Part shown: positions 6,443 to 14,347 of the stretch, piece by piece
Layout of the letters: each line of letters starts with the position of its first letter
Numbering within the stretch: the stretch's first letter is position 1
DNA from: a virus
DNA: 39,513 bases
Strand: one strand, 5' to 3'
Virus record (IMG/VR): IMGVR_UViG_3300043419_001109
Coordinates: 1-39,513 of that record
Program-made: the position numbers and the translations under genes
The notes under the pieces: generated by a model
Seen by the model: only the letters and a program-made list of their open reading frames with translations
Databases searched by the model: none
What the model was told of the DNA's origin: nothing

Positions 6443-9400
6443 TGTCTGAGAGAAAGAAGCCGTCGATTCCGTTTGCTTCACTTCATTCACACGATACATT
6501 TTCGATTTTTGATGGCCTCGGCTATCCGGAAGAACACTGCGAATTTGCATATAAAAATGGTCTCGTTGGATATGCCCAAACTAATCATGGAAACATGAAT
6601 GGTTTTGGTTATGCTTTTCAGCAAGCTAAAAAAATGCAAGCAGACGGGCGTAGTGACTTCAAGATTATCTATGGTATTGAAGCATATGTCCATCCCAATA
6701 TTGAGGAGTGGAAGATTGAACGCGAAAAGCATAAGGAAGACGCTAAACTCGCCAAGCAGGTTGACGAAGATGTCGGCCTTGTTGTAGAGGATGAAAATGA
6801 AAGCAAACGTGTTGTCAAGTCCACGCTCAACCAGCGCAGCCACCTTGTACTTACCGCCCAAAACCAAACCGGCCTCAATAACCTTTTTAGACTCGTTAGC
6901 AACTCTTATCGTGGGGACAACTTTTATCGCTTTCCTCGGATGGATTATAACGATCTTCGCAAGAATAGTGACGGGATTATTGCTTCAAGTGCATGTATCG
7001 GTGGCGTGTTGGGCAATGATTACTGGCGTAATAGAGATCTGGGCGATAAGGCGGTTCTTGAGGCAATGAGCAAGACCGTAGAATCCATGATGGATATCTT
7101 TGGTGATCGCTTCTATGGCGAACTCCAATGGGCAAACTATGCCGAACAGCATATCATTAATCAAAAGATTATTGAGTTGAGCAAGGTTTATGGATTCAAG
7201 CTAATTAGCACCTGCGATGCTCACTTTCCTAATCCAGATGTCTGGAAGGACCGTGAAATCTATAAGATGATCGGCTGGATGGGTAAGAAAAAGGACGAAC
7301 AGAAAATTGATGCGCTACCTTCTACACTTGAGGAAATGGAGTACCAGCTTTATCCTAAAAATGGAGATGAGCTATTTGCAGCATACCGAAATTTTTCACA
7401 ACGCCTTGGATTTACTTACGATGATAGGCTTGTCGAAGACTCTATTACTCGCACCGCTGATATTGCACATAACCGTATCACTTCTTACACACCCGATACA
7501 AACATTAAGTTACCGTCCTTTGTTGTACCCGAAGGTGAAACGGCTGATACTGCCCTTGCTAAACTTGCGGTTACTTCCCTAAAGGACAGCGGACTATATA
7601 AGGATCAAACCTATATTGACCGTCTAAAGGAAGAACTCCATACAATCAAGGATCGCGGATTCTCTAAATACTTCCTTACAATGAAGACTATTACGGATAA
7701 AGCAAAGGCCAATCAACTTTGTGGTGACGGTCGCGGAAGTGGTGCTGGTTCGCTTGTATCATATCTTCTTGATATTACGGCGGTTGACCCAATTAAGTAT
7801 AAGCTACAGTTCAGCCGTTTTATTCGTAAGACGGATAAGTCATATCCCGATATTGACTTTGATGTTAGCGACCCAATGGAACTCAAGGAAATGTTCATTC
7901 GGGAGTACGGTGAGAATACGGTTGTACCCATCAGTAATTTCAATACTCTAAAGGCCCGTTCACTTATCAAGGATATTAGCAAACTGTATGATATTGAATT
8001 CCAAGAGGTCAATGACGTAACCAGCAAGATGATGTTTGAGGCCAAGGGACCGGCGATGAAAGAGCATGGCATGACTGCCGGTGCATATGAGCCTACTTGG
8101 GAGGAGCTAAAAAAATATAGCCCTACGCTTGCCAACTATCTCCTAAAGTATCCCGATGTTGCGACCCATGTAGAAACACTACAACGCCAGATCAGAAGTA
8201 TCAGTCGCCATGCTGGCGGTGTACTATTCGCAGATAATCTTGACGAAAAGATGCCGCTTATCAATAGCGGTGGTGTAGTCCAGACTCCTTGGACCGAGGG
8301 TCAGACTGTACGACATCTTGAGCCGCTTGGATTTATTAAGTTTGATATCCTTGGGCTTGCTTCTCTCCGAATGTTAGAAACGGCTATCAGTCATATCTTA
8401 AAAAACCATCATGGCATCAAGGAACCAACCTTTGAAGATATCAAGAAATATTATGACGAGAACCTGCACAACGAGAAATTAAATCTTGATGACCAAGCCG
8501 TATACGAAAATGTATTCCATAAGGGCAACTTCCTTGGAACATTCCAGTTTACAAACGATGGCGCACAGGATTTCTGTAAGCAGAGTAAGCCAAGGAGTAT
8601 TGTAGATATTGCGGCTATTACGAGTATTTATCGTCCAGGTCCGCTGTCCGCAAATGTAGATAAAAAGTATGTAGAGGCAAAGGAAAACCCAAATGCGGTA
8701 CATTATCTAAATGATATTGTAGAGGAGGTTACAAAGGAAACCTATGGATTTATTGTTTTCCAAGAGCAACTTTCGCTACTTGCACATAAACTTGGGCGAG
8801 ATATTTCGCTTGACGAAGGCAATGAACTGCGCAAGGTTCTAACGAAGAAGGGTACGGGTAAGGAGGCACAGGTAAAGGCTGCACTATATGATAAGTTTAT
8901 TGCAGGCTGCGTAGACAAGGGTATCCATGAAAAGGATGCAGATAAACTCTGGAAAACAATGGAGTTTTTCAGCGGCTATGGCTTCAATCTTGCCCACGCC
9001 GTATGTTATTCAATCCTATCTTATCAATGTGCATGGTTATGGCACTACTACCCAGCCGAATGGGCGTGTGCGTTCCTAGATAAGGAACCAGAAGACCGTA
9101 AGGAAAGTGCTATTTCAGCGGTCAAGGGATATGGGCTAAAGATCAAGCCATTGGATATTAATATGTCTGGTACTGTATGGACCGTCGTAGAGGGCGATAA
9201 TAAAACTCTTGTCCAGCCACTATCGTCAATCAAGGGTCTTGGAGACACCGCTATTAGTGAGATTATGAATAACCGTCCATTTAAGGATATTGAGGACTTG
9301 CTATTCAACGACAATGTCAAGTATAACAAGCTAAACAAGCGAGGTCTTGACGCCCTGTCCCGAAGCGGCGCACTAAACTGCCTTATGGATAACCGCTTCA

Positions 9401-9873
9401 CGGGTATGAAACATTTTTGGAGTGCCGTAGCAGTAGACCGTCCAAAGACAAAAAAGAAGTTCCTAGAGAACATTGAACTCTATAAGCCAGAGGGAGATTT
9501 CAGCGACGAGGAAAAGATTGAGCATGTTACTGCGCTAACGGGCGTATATCCCCTAAGCCTTGTTGTGACACCAGAGATTAGCAAGCGTCTAACCGAGAAG
9601 AATATCAAGCCGCTTGGCGAGGCAGCCGAGGAACAAGGTGGACTATGCTGGTTCGTGCCGCGTAAAAAGGAAGTAAAGCAGACAAAAACAGGCAAGCCGT
9701 ATTGGATTGTTAGCGCAACCGATAGTACAAATCAGTTGACAGACATCAAGTGTTGGGGTATTATGACTACCGATGTTATCCACATGAACCGTCCTTACCT
9801 TGGACAAGTACAAAAGGATAACTTCGGACTTTCAATTCGCAGTCTTAAGTCACAACTTAAGTTACTTGCATAG
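6442..9873 (+). CDS. dnaE: DNA polymerase III alpha subunit-like (family C replicative polymerase)
   Basis: Replicative DNA polymerase of 1143 aa, close to bacterial DnaE length. The N-terminal PHP domain shows SLHSHDTFSIFDG (H15, H17), TNHGNMNG and YGIEAYV. The palm carries GDGRGSGAGSLVSYLL (near residue 427) and SYPDIDFDV with the catalytic Asp pair (near 467). Later conserved blocks are ISRHAGGVLFA, FDILGLASLRML, SIYRPGPLS, FQEQLSLLA and GYGFNLAHAVCYS. A helix-hairpin-helix region (SSIKGLGDTAISEI) and an OB-like tail follow. No intein or frameshift is seen. Most phages use family A or B polymerases, so DnaE is notable. The PHP TNHG where TDHG is usual, and a missing clamp-binding check, leave proofreading by PHP open. 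Confidence 0.93.
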   Translation: MSERKKPSIPFASLHSHDTFSIFDGLGYPEEHCEFAYKNGLVGYAQTNHGNMNGFGYAFQQAKKMQADGRSDFKIIYGIEAYVHPNIEEWKIEREKHKEDAKLAKQVDEDVGLVVEDENESKRVVKSTLNQRSHLVLTAQNQTGLNNLFRLVSNSYRGDNFYRFPRMDYNDLRKNSDGIIASSACIGGVLGNDYWRNRDLGDKAVLEAMSKTVESMMDIFGDRFYGELQWANYAEQHIINQKIIELSKVYGFKLISTCDAHFPNPDVWKDREIYKMIGWMGKKKDEQKIDALPSTLEEMEYQLYPKNGDELFAAYRNFSQRLGFTYDDRLVEDSITRTADIAHNRITSYTPDTNIKLPSFVVPEGETADTALAKLAVTSLKDSGLYKDQTYIDRLKEELHTIKDRGFSKYFLTMKTITDKAKANQLCGDGRGSGAGSLVSYLLDITAVDPIKYKLQFSRFIRKTDKSYPDIDFDVSDPMELKEMFIREYGENTVVPISNFNTLKARSLIKDISKLYDIEFQEVNDVTSKMMFEAKGPAMKEHGMTAGAYEPTWEELKKYSPTLANYLLKYPDVATHVETLQRQIRSISRHAGGVLFADNLDEKMPLINSGGVVQTPWTEGQTVRHLEPLGFIKFDILGLASLRMLETAISHILKNHHGIKEPTFEDIKKYYDENLHNEKLNLDDQAVYENVFHKGNFLGTFQFTNDGAQDFCKQSKPRSIVDIAAITSIYRPGPLSANVDKKYVEAKENPNAVHYLNDIVEEVTKETYGFIVFQEQLSLLAHKLGRDISLDEGNELRKVLTKKGTGKEAQVKAALYDKFIAGCVDKGIHEKDADKLWKTMEFFSGYGFNLAHAVCYSILSYQCAWLWHYYPAEWACAFLDKEPEDRKESAISAVKGYGLKIKPLDINMSGTVWTVVEGDNKTLVQPLSSIKGLGDTAISEIMNNRPFKDIEDLLFNDNVKYNKLNKRGLDALSRSGALNCLMDNRFTGMKHFWSAVAVDRPKTKKKFLENIELYKPEGDFSDEEKIEHVTALTGVYPLSLVVTPEISKRLTEKNIKPLGEAAEEQGGLCWFVPRKKEVKQTKTGKPYWIVSATDSTNQLTDIKCWGIMTTDVIHMNRPYLGQVQKDNFGLSIRSLKSQLKLLA
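9736..9764 (+). promoter_or_regulatory. Candidate sigma70 promoter within the 3' end of dnaE
   Basis: TTGACA, 17 bases, TATTAT. It would feed the following unit (9882 gene, dUTPase, IMP dehydrogenase-like). It lies in coding sequence, so chance is possible; the spacing and the -35 are exact. Confidence 0.4.
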
Positions 9874-9881
9874 GAGGATGT

Positions 9882-10214
9882 ATGAAAGAGTTATTTGACG
9901 AACAATTAAAGAAGGAATTTAAAATTCCACTTCCACAAAAGAAGCCACCAAAGCATTCCTATTTTGGTACTGAGTTTAAAGCTGGCGATAGGATTTTCTA
10001 TGCCGGTACGCTAGAAACGGTAATGTTACCAGCCGAAGGTCAAACTGTTAACCCTGTTCCAACTGCAATTATTCTTCCTCTAGCCGAAGAAGACTTTCCA
10101 ATTTTTCAAAAAGGGTTTGAACATATAGACTTACGAGATAAGTTTGATAAGCATAAAGAGCTTGAAGTTTTTAAGACTGTTCCACTCTTTATTAACCTTT
10201 CAAGAAAGGTATAA
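9882..10214 (+). CDS. Hypothetical protein with FKAGDRI strand (110 aa)
   Basis: Preceded by a strong AGGAGG. The N-terminus is lysine-rich (KELFDEQLKKEFKIPLPQKK). The segment FKAGDRIFYAGTLETVML looks like a small beta-barrel entry similar in shape to the VGDLL proteins, but homology is too thin to claim. The remainder is strand/loop with proline. Sits between polymerase and dUTPase, so a replication-linked role is possible. Confidence 0.6.
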   Translation: MKELFDEQLKKEFKIPLPQKKPPKHSYFGTEFKAGDRIFYAGTLETVMLPAEGQTVNPVPTAIILPLAEEDFPIFQKGFEHIDLRDKFDKHKELEVFKTVPLFINLSRKV

Positions 10215-10215
10215 A

Positions 10216-10776
10216 ATGGGCAAAATGGCAGATCTATATGAACAGGAACAAGAAAACCGACGTAAGGCACTACAAGAACTAATTGAAATTAGCCAAGAAT
10301 ATGGAGGATATAATATGGAACCAGTCAAGCTAGAGTATAAGGCACTAAGCGAAACCGCCAAGAAGCCCGAAAAGGCTCATAGTTACGATGCAGCTTGGGA
10401 TCTATTTGCCGACGTGCCTAATGATGATCCGCAATTTGGCGGAATGCGTATTGAGCCTGGTCAAACAAAGATCGTGCCAACCAATATTGCTATCCGTCCA
10501 CCTCGCGGTTATTCATGCGATATTCGTGGGCGCAGCGGTATGAACAGCAAGGGCAAGCTAGCTATCCTTGGTCTTGTTGATGCCGATTATACCGGCCCTT
10601 GGGGTATCGTTATGCACAACAGCACTAACGATACAATTCGTATTGGTCATCACGACAAGATCGCACAGTTTACTGTAAACCGCGTTATTGAGAGTTACCT
10701 ATCCGATGTTGATAGCTTCCGTCTACAAGATGGCTCACGGGGTACAGGTGGCTTTGGAAGCACAGGTGCAAAGTGA
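10216..10776 (+). CDS. dut: dUTPase (trimeric type)
   Basis: Hydrolyses dUTP to dUMP and pyrophosphate, keeping uracil out of phage DNA and supplying dTMP precursor. The five trimeric dUTPase motifs are visible: DAAWDLFA (1), GRSGMNSKG (2), GLVDADYTGPWG (3), GHHDKIAQF (4) and RGTGGFGSTG (5, P-loop-like at the C-terminus). About 35 extra charged residues precede the core (EQEQENRRKALQELIEI), longer than usual. The start at 10216 is the first ATG after the upstream stop; ATG at 10315 would give the bare core. Overlaps the next GTG start. Confidence 0.92.
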   Translation: MGKMADLYEQEQENRRKALQELIEISQEYGGYNMEPVKLEYKALSETAKKPEKAHSYDAAWDLFADVPNDDPQFGGMRIEPGQTKIVPTNIAIRPPRGYSCDIRGRSGMNSKGKLAILGLVDADYTGPWGIVMHNSTNDTIRIGHHDKIAQFTVNRVIESYLSDVDSFRLQDGSRGTGGFGSTGAK

Positions 10777-11003
10777 ATCGTAAGCAGCGGCGTCAATTGG
10801 AGAAGATGGTAGGAAAAGGTACAGCCGTAAAGCTAGATATGATGCTAAACCTACCAGAAAAATGCCATAAATGTAAGGCTCCATATGACAAAAAAAGCAA
10901 AGAAATGGCAATGACTTGGTTTGTAGATGTATACGAACAACAACACTTAACCATACTAACTTGCCCAACTTGCCGAGAAAAGAGAGAAAATGAGCCACTT
11001 TAA
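10773..11003 (+). CDS. Small zinc-ribbon protein, GTG start (76 aa)
   Basis: The GTG overlaps the dUTPase stop (GTGA). The basic start MNRKQRRQLEKMVGK is followed by CHKCKAPY and, 30 residues later, CPTCREKRE: two C-x2-C knuckles that can make one zinc ribbon. Such small proteins are common in phage replication and nucleotide blocks; no specific function assigned. Overlaps the IMP dehydrogenase-like gene by 14 bases. Confidence 0.65.
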   Translation: MNRKQRRQLEKMVGKGTAVKLDMMLNLPEKCHKCKAPYDKKSKEMAMTWFVDVYEQQHLTILTCPTCREKRENEPL

Positions 11004-12015
11004 AGAATATCTAACATATGACGATGTATTGATTGTGCCGCAATACAGCGAAATTAAAAGCCGTAGCGAATGTAATACCCGCGTATATCTAGACAAGACT
11101 TTATATCTTGATATTCCAATTATCGCCAGTCCAATGGATACAATCAGCGGCCCAGAAATGGCTTCCGAAATGGATAGACTTGGTGGTATGGCAATTATCC
11201 ACCGATATAATACAGTAGACGAACAGGTAGCAATGGTAAAGGCTACCGGCATCCGTGGTAAAAAGAATATCGGTGCCGCTATTGGTGCAACCGGCGACTA
11301 CCTTGAGCGTTCGCAAGAACTTGTAAAGGCTGGTGCGAATCTACTATGTGTAGATGTTGCACACGGTCACCATATTCTTGTGGAGGACGCCTTATCTGAC
11401 CTTCGCCGCCAACATGGAAGCCATATCCATATCATGGCTGGTAATGTTGCTACCGCCCGAGGCTTCGCAGACTTGGAAGCTTGGGGCGCAGACAGCATCC
11501 GTATTGGGGTAGGTAATGGATCTATTTGTAGTACCCGCCTACAAACAGGCCACGGCGTACCAAGCTTTACCTTATTGCAGGAATGTGCTAATGTTACCAA
11601 GGGTGCAAAACTTATTGCTGACGGTGGTCTAAAGACCAGCGGCGATATTGTAAAGGCACTTGCAGCAGGAGCCGATGCTGTTATGCTTGGTTCTATGTTG
11701 AGCGGAACCGATGCCTGCCCTGGTGATTTTATTGAGCGGGACGGTAAGCTTTACAAAACCTATCGTGGCATGGCGTCAAGCGAAGCACAAAATGATTGGC
11801 GCGGCAAATCATCAGCCCCCGAAGGTATTAGCGCAACTGTGCCATATAAGGGTAAACTGGAAGATATTGTAGCCAATATCGTTGGCGGCATTCGTTCTGG
11901 TATGAGTTATAGTAATGCCAAGTTCCTATCTGATCTGCAAGCCCGTGCCCAGTTTATCCGTCAAACCGGCGCAGGACAGGTAGAAAGCTCTACCCATATC
12001 CTAAATAGGGTATAA
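10990..12015 (+). CDS. guaB: IMP dehydrogenase/GMP reductase family enzyme without CBS domains
   Basis: Most likely oxidises IMP to XMP, the committed step to guanine nucleotides. Visible motifs: LTYDDVLIVPQ start, SPMDTISG, VDVAHGH (about 121-127), MAGNVAT, and the catalytic loop GVGNGSICSTR with Cys180. After these come DGGLKTSGDIVKALAAGADA, KTYRGMASSEA and a flap-like EGISATVPYKG. The end GGIRSGMSYS and FIRQTGAG resembles IMP dehydrogenase more than GMP reductase. At 341 aa it lacks the paired CBS domains usually inserted near residue 90-110, so it should escape CBS-mediated nucleotide feedback. GMP reductase is the alternative. Works on the same IMP pool as the PurA/PurZ-like enzyme at 26550. 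Confidence 0.88.
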   Translation: MSHFKEYLTYDDVLIVPQYSEIKSRSECNTRVYLDKTLYLDIPIIASPMDTISGPEMASEMDRLGGMAIIHRYNTVDEQVAMVKATGIRGKKNIGAAIGATGDYLERSQELVKAGANLLCVDVAHGHHILVEDALSDLRRQHGSHIHIMAGNVATARGFADLEAWGADSIRIGVGNGSICSTRLQTGHGVPSFTLLQECANVTKGAKLIADGGLKTSGDIVKALAAGADAVMLGSMLSGTDACPGDFIERDGKLYKTYRGMASSEAQNDWRGKSSAPEGISATVPYKGKLEDIVANIVGGIRSGMSYSNAKFLSDLQARAQFIRQTGAGQVESSTHILNRV

Positions 12016-12016
12016 T

Positions 12017-12343
12017 ATGAGCGATATCTATAAAAACCGTACAAAAAAAATAGTTTTCTATGAAAATACGCAGCTTCACGCCCAAGCCCTTGCTAAGATG
12101 AAGGTGGACGGCGTGAAGCAGCGTACCCTTTTTAGGGTATTTCTAGAGGCTTTTATTGCAGATGATCCAGCAATACGGGAACTTATAGAGCGCCACCCAG
12201 ATGTAAAAGTTCGCAATAACCGTAAAAAACGTGTGTTGCGAGAAGAACGTAAAGCAAAAAAACAAAAAGTAGAACTCAATCTTGACAGGGAGTTCATTGA
12301 AAATCTTTTTGATATCATCGCAGAGGAAAATGGTGACTTATGA
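12017..12343 (+). CDS. Hypothetical basic helical protein (108 aa)
   Basis: Follows the IMP dehydrogenase-like gene by one base. The start IYKNRTKKIVFYENTQLHAQALAKM and the DGVKQRTLFRVFLEAFIADD segment would fit a ribbon-helix-helix-like DNA-binding fold (strand then two helices), but this is only a pattern guess. A long basic stretch (RNNRKKRVLREERKAKKQK) precedes an acidic end. Its stop overlaps the next ATG. Confidence 0.6.
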   Translation: MSDIYKNRTKKIVFYENTQLHAQALAKMKVDGVKQRTLFRVFLEAFIADDPAIRELIERHPDVKVRNNRKKRVLREERKAKKQKVELNLDREFIENLFDIIAEENGDL

Positions 12344-12576
12344 GTTGCAAAAATGAATGTATTGATAGCGGAGTATCGTGTTTAGCACAAAAATGCCGTC
12401 ACTGGATTGATTATGACGAAGACTATAATTGCTCGCTCGTAAGTGCAGATAAAGGCCCGCTAACGCTTGATGAAATATCAAAAAGGATGGGTTTAAGTCT
12501 TGTAAGAGTTAAACAAATAGAAGATAAGGCACTAGTTAAACTTAAAAAAAGAGTTGCAAAAACATTACATGAATAA
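12340..12576 (+). CDS. Cys-rich protein with sigma70 region 4-like helix-turn-helix (78 aa)
   Basis: The C-terminal half LTLDEISKRMGLSLVRVKQI followed by DKALVKLKKR closely follows sigma factor region 4.2 (LTLEEIG-x-RLG, R-VRQIE-KAL-KLR), the helix-turn-helix that reads the -35 element. The N-terminal half has six cysteines and a histidine (C3, C7, C14, C19, C-terminal NC) in a zinc-like arrangement. No region 2 is present, so it is not a complete sigma factor. It could steer or inhibit host RNA polymerase, or bind DNA independently. It sits just before the apparent switch to late genes. Confidence 0.7.
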   Translation: MSCKNECIDSGVSCLAQKCRHWIDYDEDYNCSLVSADKGPLTLDEISKRMGLSLVRVKQIEDKALVKLKKRVAKTLHE

Positions 12577-12604
12577 CTTTTTTGTGCTTTTAGAGCAAGG
12601 TGTA

Positions 12605-12639
12605 CTATTTATTAGTATAAAATAGGTGTATGCATACAC
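12605..12639 (+). promoter_or_regulatory. Hairpin plus 14-base perfect palindrome upstream of scaffold-like gene
   Basis: CTATTT and AAATAG can pair around ATTAGTATA, and the following GTGTATGCATACAC is a perfect 14-base palindrome. TATAAAATAG also resembles a -10 or T4-type late element. The stretch lies between two genes and is a plausible operator or promoter region; no -35 is convincing. Confidence 0.4.
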
Positions 12640-12669
12640 ATCCTATAACATTATCCCTAGGAGATAAAA

Positions 12670-13461
12670 ATGTCAGAGAAGAAATTACTTGAAGAAAGCA
12701 CTATTCGTCGCTTTATGAAGCTAGCGAATATTAAGCCACTAAACGAAACAGGAATGTTCGCTGGTGGCTCTCCAATGGAAGATCAGGCCCGTTTTGCAGA
12801 CGGCGGTCGTCCAGCACCAGGCGGTCTTCGTGAAGAAGAAGAACCAGCCGAAGAGCCAGAAATGGACGGTGAACTTGGTGGCGAAGAAGAGGAAGCCCCA
12901 GAAGCCCCAGAGATGGGCGGCATGGAAGGAGGTGACCTTAAGGCCAAAGTTGACGCTCTAGTTGATGCATTTAATGCACTATTATCAGACCTTCCAGGTA
13001 TGGAAGGAACCGAAGTTGGCGTTGAAGACGACGGCGGTGAAGAATTTGGTGGTGAAGAATTTGGTGGTGAAGGTCCAGAAATGGAAGAAGCTTCACTCTA
13101 TGAAGAACTAGAAGAAGAAGGTCTTACCGAAGAACTAGAAGAAGAAGGTCTTACCGAAGAACTAGAAGAAGAAGGCCAAGTTAAGGAAGAAGGCAAGAAG
13201 CCAGAAAAGAAAGAAAAAAAGAAGATGGATAAGGAAGAACTTGCCGAAGAGCTTACCCGTCGCGTTGCTGCTCGCCTCATGGCAGAAATGAAGAAGAACA
13301 GTAAGTTCGTCAAGAAAGGCACCACTGGTCCAAAAGCCCTAACAGGCACAGGAACCAAGAGCCACGGCCCAGTTAAGGGTCACGGACCAAAGAAAGTTGC
13401 TCCATACAACAAGCATGTTTCCGTCAAGGGACTTGCTGGCAAGGGCGGCAAGGGCAAGTAA
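12670..13461 (+). CDS. Acidic/basic scaffold-like or internal virion protein (263 aa)
   Basis: Good ribosome site (AGGAGATAAAA). The start KLLEESTIRRFMKLANIKPL is an amphipathic leader, comparable to the short leaders on neighbouring proteins at 15015, 21818, 22192 and 24196. Residues ~50-175 are strongly acidic and Gly/Pro-rich with tandem repeats. The last third is lysine-rich and ends KGGKGK. Such a charge split with low complexity suits a scaffold or internal head protein that is removed or packaged with DNA. No enzyme motif. Own terminator follows, so it may be expressed at a high level alone. Confidence 0.65.
   Translation: MSEKKLLEESTIRRFMKLANIKPLNETGMFAGGSPMEDQARFADGGRPAPGGLREEEEPAEEPEMDGELGGEEEEAPEAPEMGGMEGGDLKAKVDALVDAFNALLSDLPGMEGTEVGVEDDGGEEFGGEEFGGEGPEMEEASLYEELEEEGLTEELEEEGLTEELEEEGQVKEEGKKPEKKEKKKMDKEELAEELTRRVAARLMAEMKKNSKFVKKGTTGPKALTGTGTKSHGPVKGHGPKKVAPYNKHVSVKGLAGKGGKGK
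13036..13073 (+). repeat. 15-base tandem repeat inside coding sequence
   Basis: GGTGAAGAATTTGGT occurs twice plus a partial third copy and encodes GEEFG units in the acidic part of the scaffold-like protein. Confidence 0.85.
13102..13180 (+). repeat. 27-base tandem repeat inside coding sequence
   Basis: A unit beginning GAAGAACTAGAAGAAGAAGG occurs nearly three times without mismatch in the first two copies, encoding EELEEEGLT. The lack of synonymous drift indicates recent duplication. Confidence 0.9.
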
Positions 13462-13485
13462 TATCTAGCCTCGCAATATAATATT

Positions 13486-13514
13486 GGCAGCTGGTTTCGG
13501 CCAGCTGCCTTTTT
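13486..13514 (+). terminator. Rho-independent terminator
   Basis: Stem GGCAGCTGG / CCAGCTGCC with loop TTTCGG, followed by five T. Ends the scaffold-like gene transcript. Confidence 0.9.
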
Positions 13515-13521
13515 ATTTGTG

Positions 13522-13550
13522 TTGATTCTATTTATAATCTAGGGTACGAT
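13522..13550 (+). promoter_or_regulatory. Candidate promoter after terminator
   Basis: TTGATT, 17 bases, TACGAT: moderate sigma70 match directly behind a terminator and before the gene at 13591. The spacer holds CTATTTATA (13528-13536), a motif repeated at 20599 and 25489. Confidence 0.45.
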
Positions 13551-13590
13551 AGCTGTATCCGTAACTACTTAAGATATTAGGAGAAAACTC

Positions 13591-13776
13591 ATGGACCGCG
13601 AAGAACAAACATTAAAAATCATAAGAAGTCTTATAAACGAGGTGACAGACGAAATTAAGTCGGGTATCATCAAGGAATCACTTGAAGCAGGAGCAAGAGA
13701 GGAAAGTGAAGAAAAGCTACTAAAGGAATACGTAACAAAGCGAATAGTTAAAGTTCTAAAAGAATCTGGAGACTAA
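13591..13776 (+). CDS. Hypothetical small helical protein (61 aa)
   Basis: Good ribosome site (TAGGAGAAAA). Wholly helical and charged: LKIIRSLINEVTDEIKSG then EEKLLKEYVTKRIVKVLKES. The N-terminal part has the same amphipathic L-x2-I-x2-E spacing as the leaders on larger neighbours, so it may be a minimal relative or a peptide processed like them. Stop overlaps next ATG (TAATG). Confidence 0.6.
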   Translation: MDREEQTLKIIRSLINEVTDEIKSGIIKESLEAGAREESEEKLLKEYVTKRIVKVLKESGD

Positions 13777-14051
13777 TGACCGTAAAAGACCCAAAAACCA
13801 TTATACGAAATCTTTACCAAAAATACGCAAAGCGTGATCAGAATGTCATTCATGCAGAAAAAATCTTTATCATTAACTCCATAATAAAAGATTTATTTAC
13901 AGGACACGATGCAAATAGCGTAGACAAACGGCTATTGGCACAGTATGCAGAATTAATTGATAGATACCTTAAAAACGAGGTTGACATCTTCTGGAAGGAT
14001 GGTAAACTCATGGTGGAGGAAACAAACTCTGGAGGCATTAATGGCAGCTAA
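13776..14051 (+). CDS. Hypothetical protein (91 aa)
   Basis: Coupled to the previous gene by TAATG. Helical body (TIIRNLYQKYAKRDQNVIHA, LLAQYAELIDRYLKNE) and a strand end (DIFWKDGKLMVEE). No family recognised. Overlaps the next gene by 11 bases, carrying its GGAGG. Confidence 0.6.
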   Translation: MTVKDPKTIIRNLYQKYAKRDQNVIHAEKIFIINSIIKDLFTGHDANSVDKRLLAQYAELIDRYLKNEVDIFWKDGKLMVEETNSGGINGS

Positions 14052-14346
14052 TCTTAGCACGGTAGCATGGAAAGGCGATGAAACTGACAACGGAATAGTG
14101 TATAATGTCCAGATTAATGACATTACATACAAATTTCGTAAGCCAATTGAAGAAGCTATGAAAGATTGGAAAAAAGTTTCGTATGGGTGGAATATCAAAG
14201 ATTCCACGGAAGTTTTTATTTTCCGTAAGACGTTCCGTAACGAGCAGGAATGGATTAACTGGGCACAGAAATTCCCACTTACGGTAAAAGAAAAGCGTTT
14301 TTGGGGCAACAAAGAGAAGCATATCATTCACAAGAAAGCAGGATAA
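14041..14346 (+). CDS. Hypothetical protein (101 aa)
   Basis: The ATG is taken because CTGGAGGC lies just upstream; longer in-frame starts have no ribosome site. Strands (GIVYNVQINDITYKFRK, STEVFIFRKTF) and tryptophan-rich turns (DWKKVSYGWNI, EWINWAQKF) with a basic end (KEKHIIHKKAG). Unrecognised. Directly precedes the ClpP-type protease, one base away. Confidence 0.6.
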   Translation: MAANLSTVAWKGDETDNGIVYNVQINDITYKFRKPIEEAMKDWKKVSYGWNIKDSTEVFIFRKTFRNEQEWINWAQKFPLTVKEKRFWGNKEKHIIHKKAG

Positions 14347-14347
14347 A

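Noticed and set aside
9882-10214. Membership of the 9882 protein in the VGDLL family
   Set aside because: Only FKAGDRI resembles the motif; no YLVL, YKLM-TG or Y-x-K-V-A parts are present.
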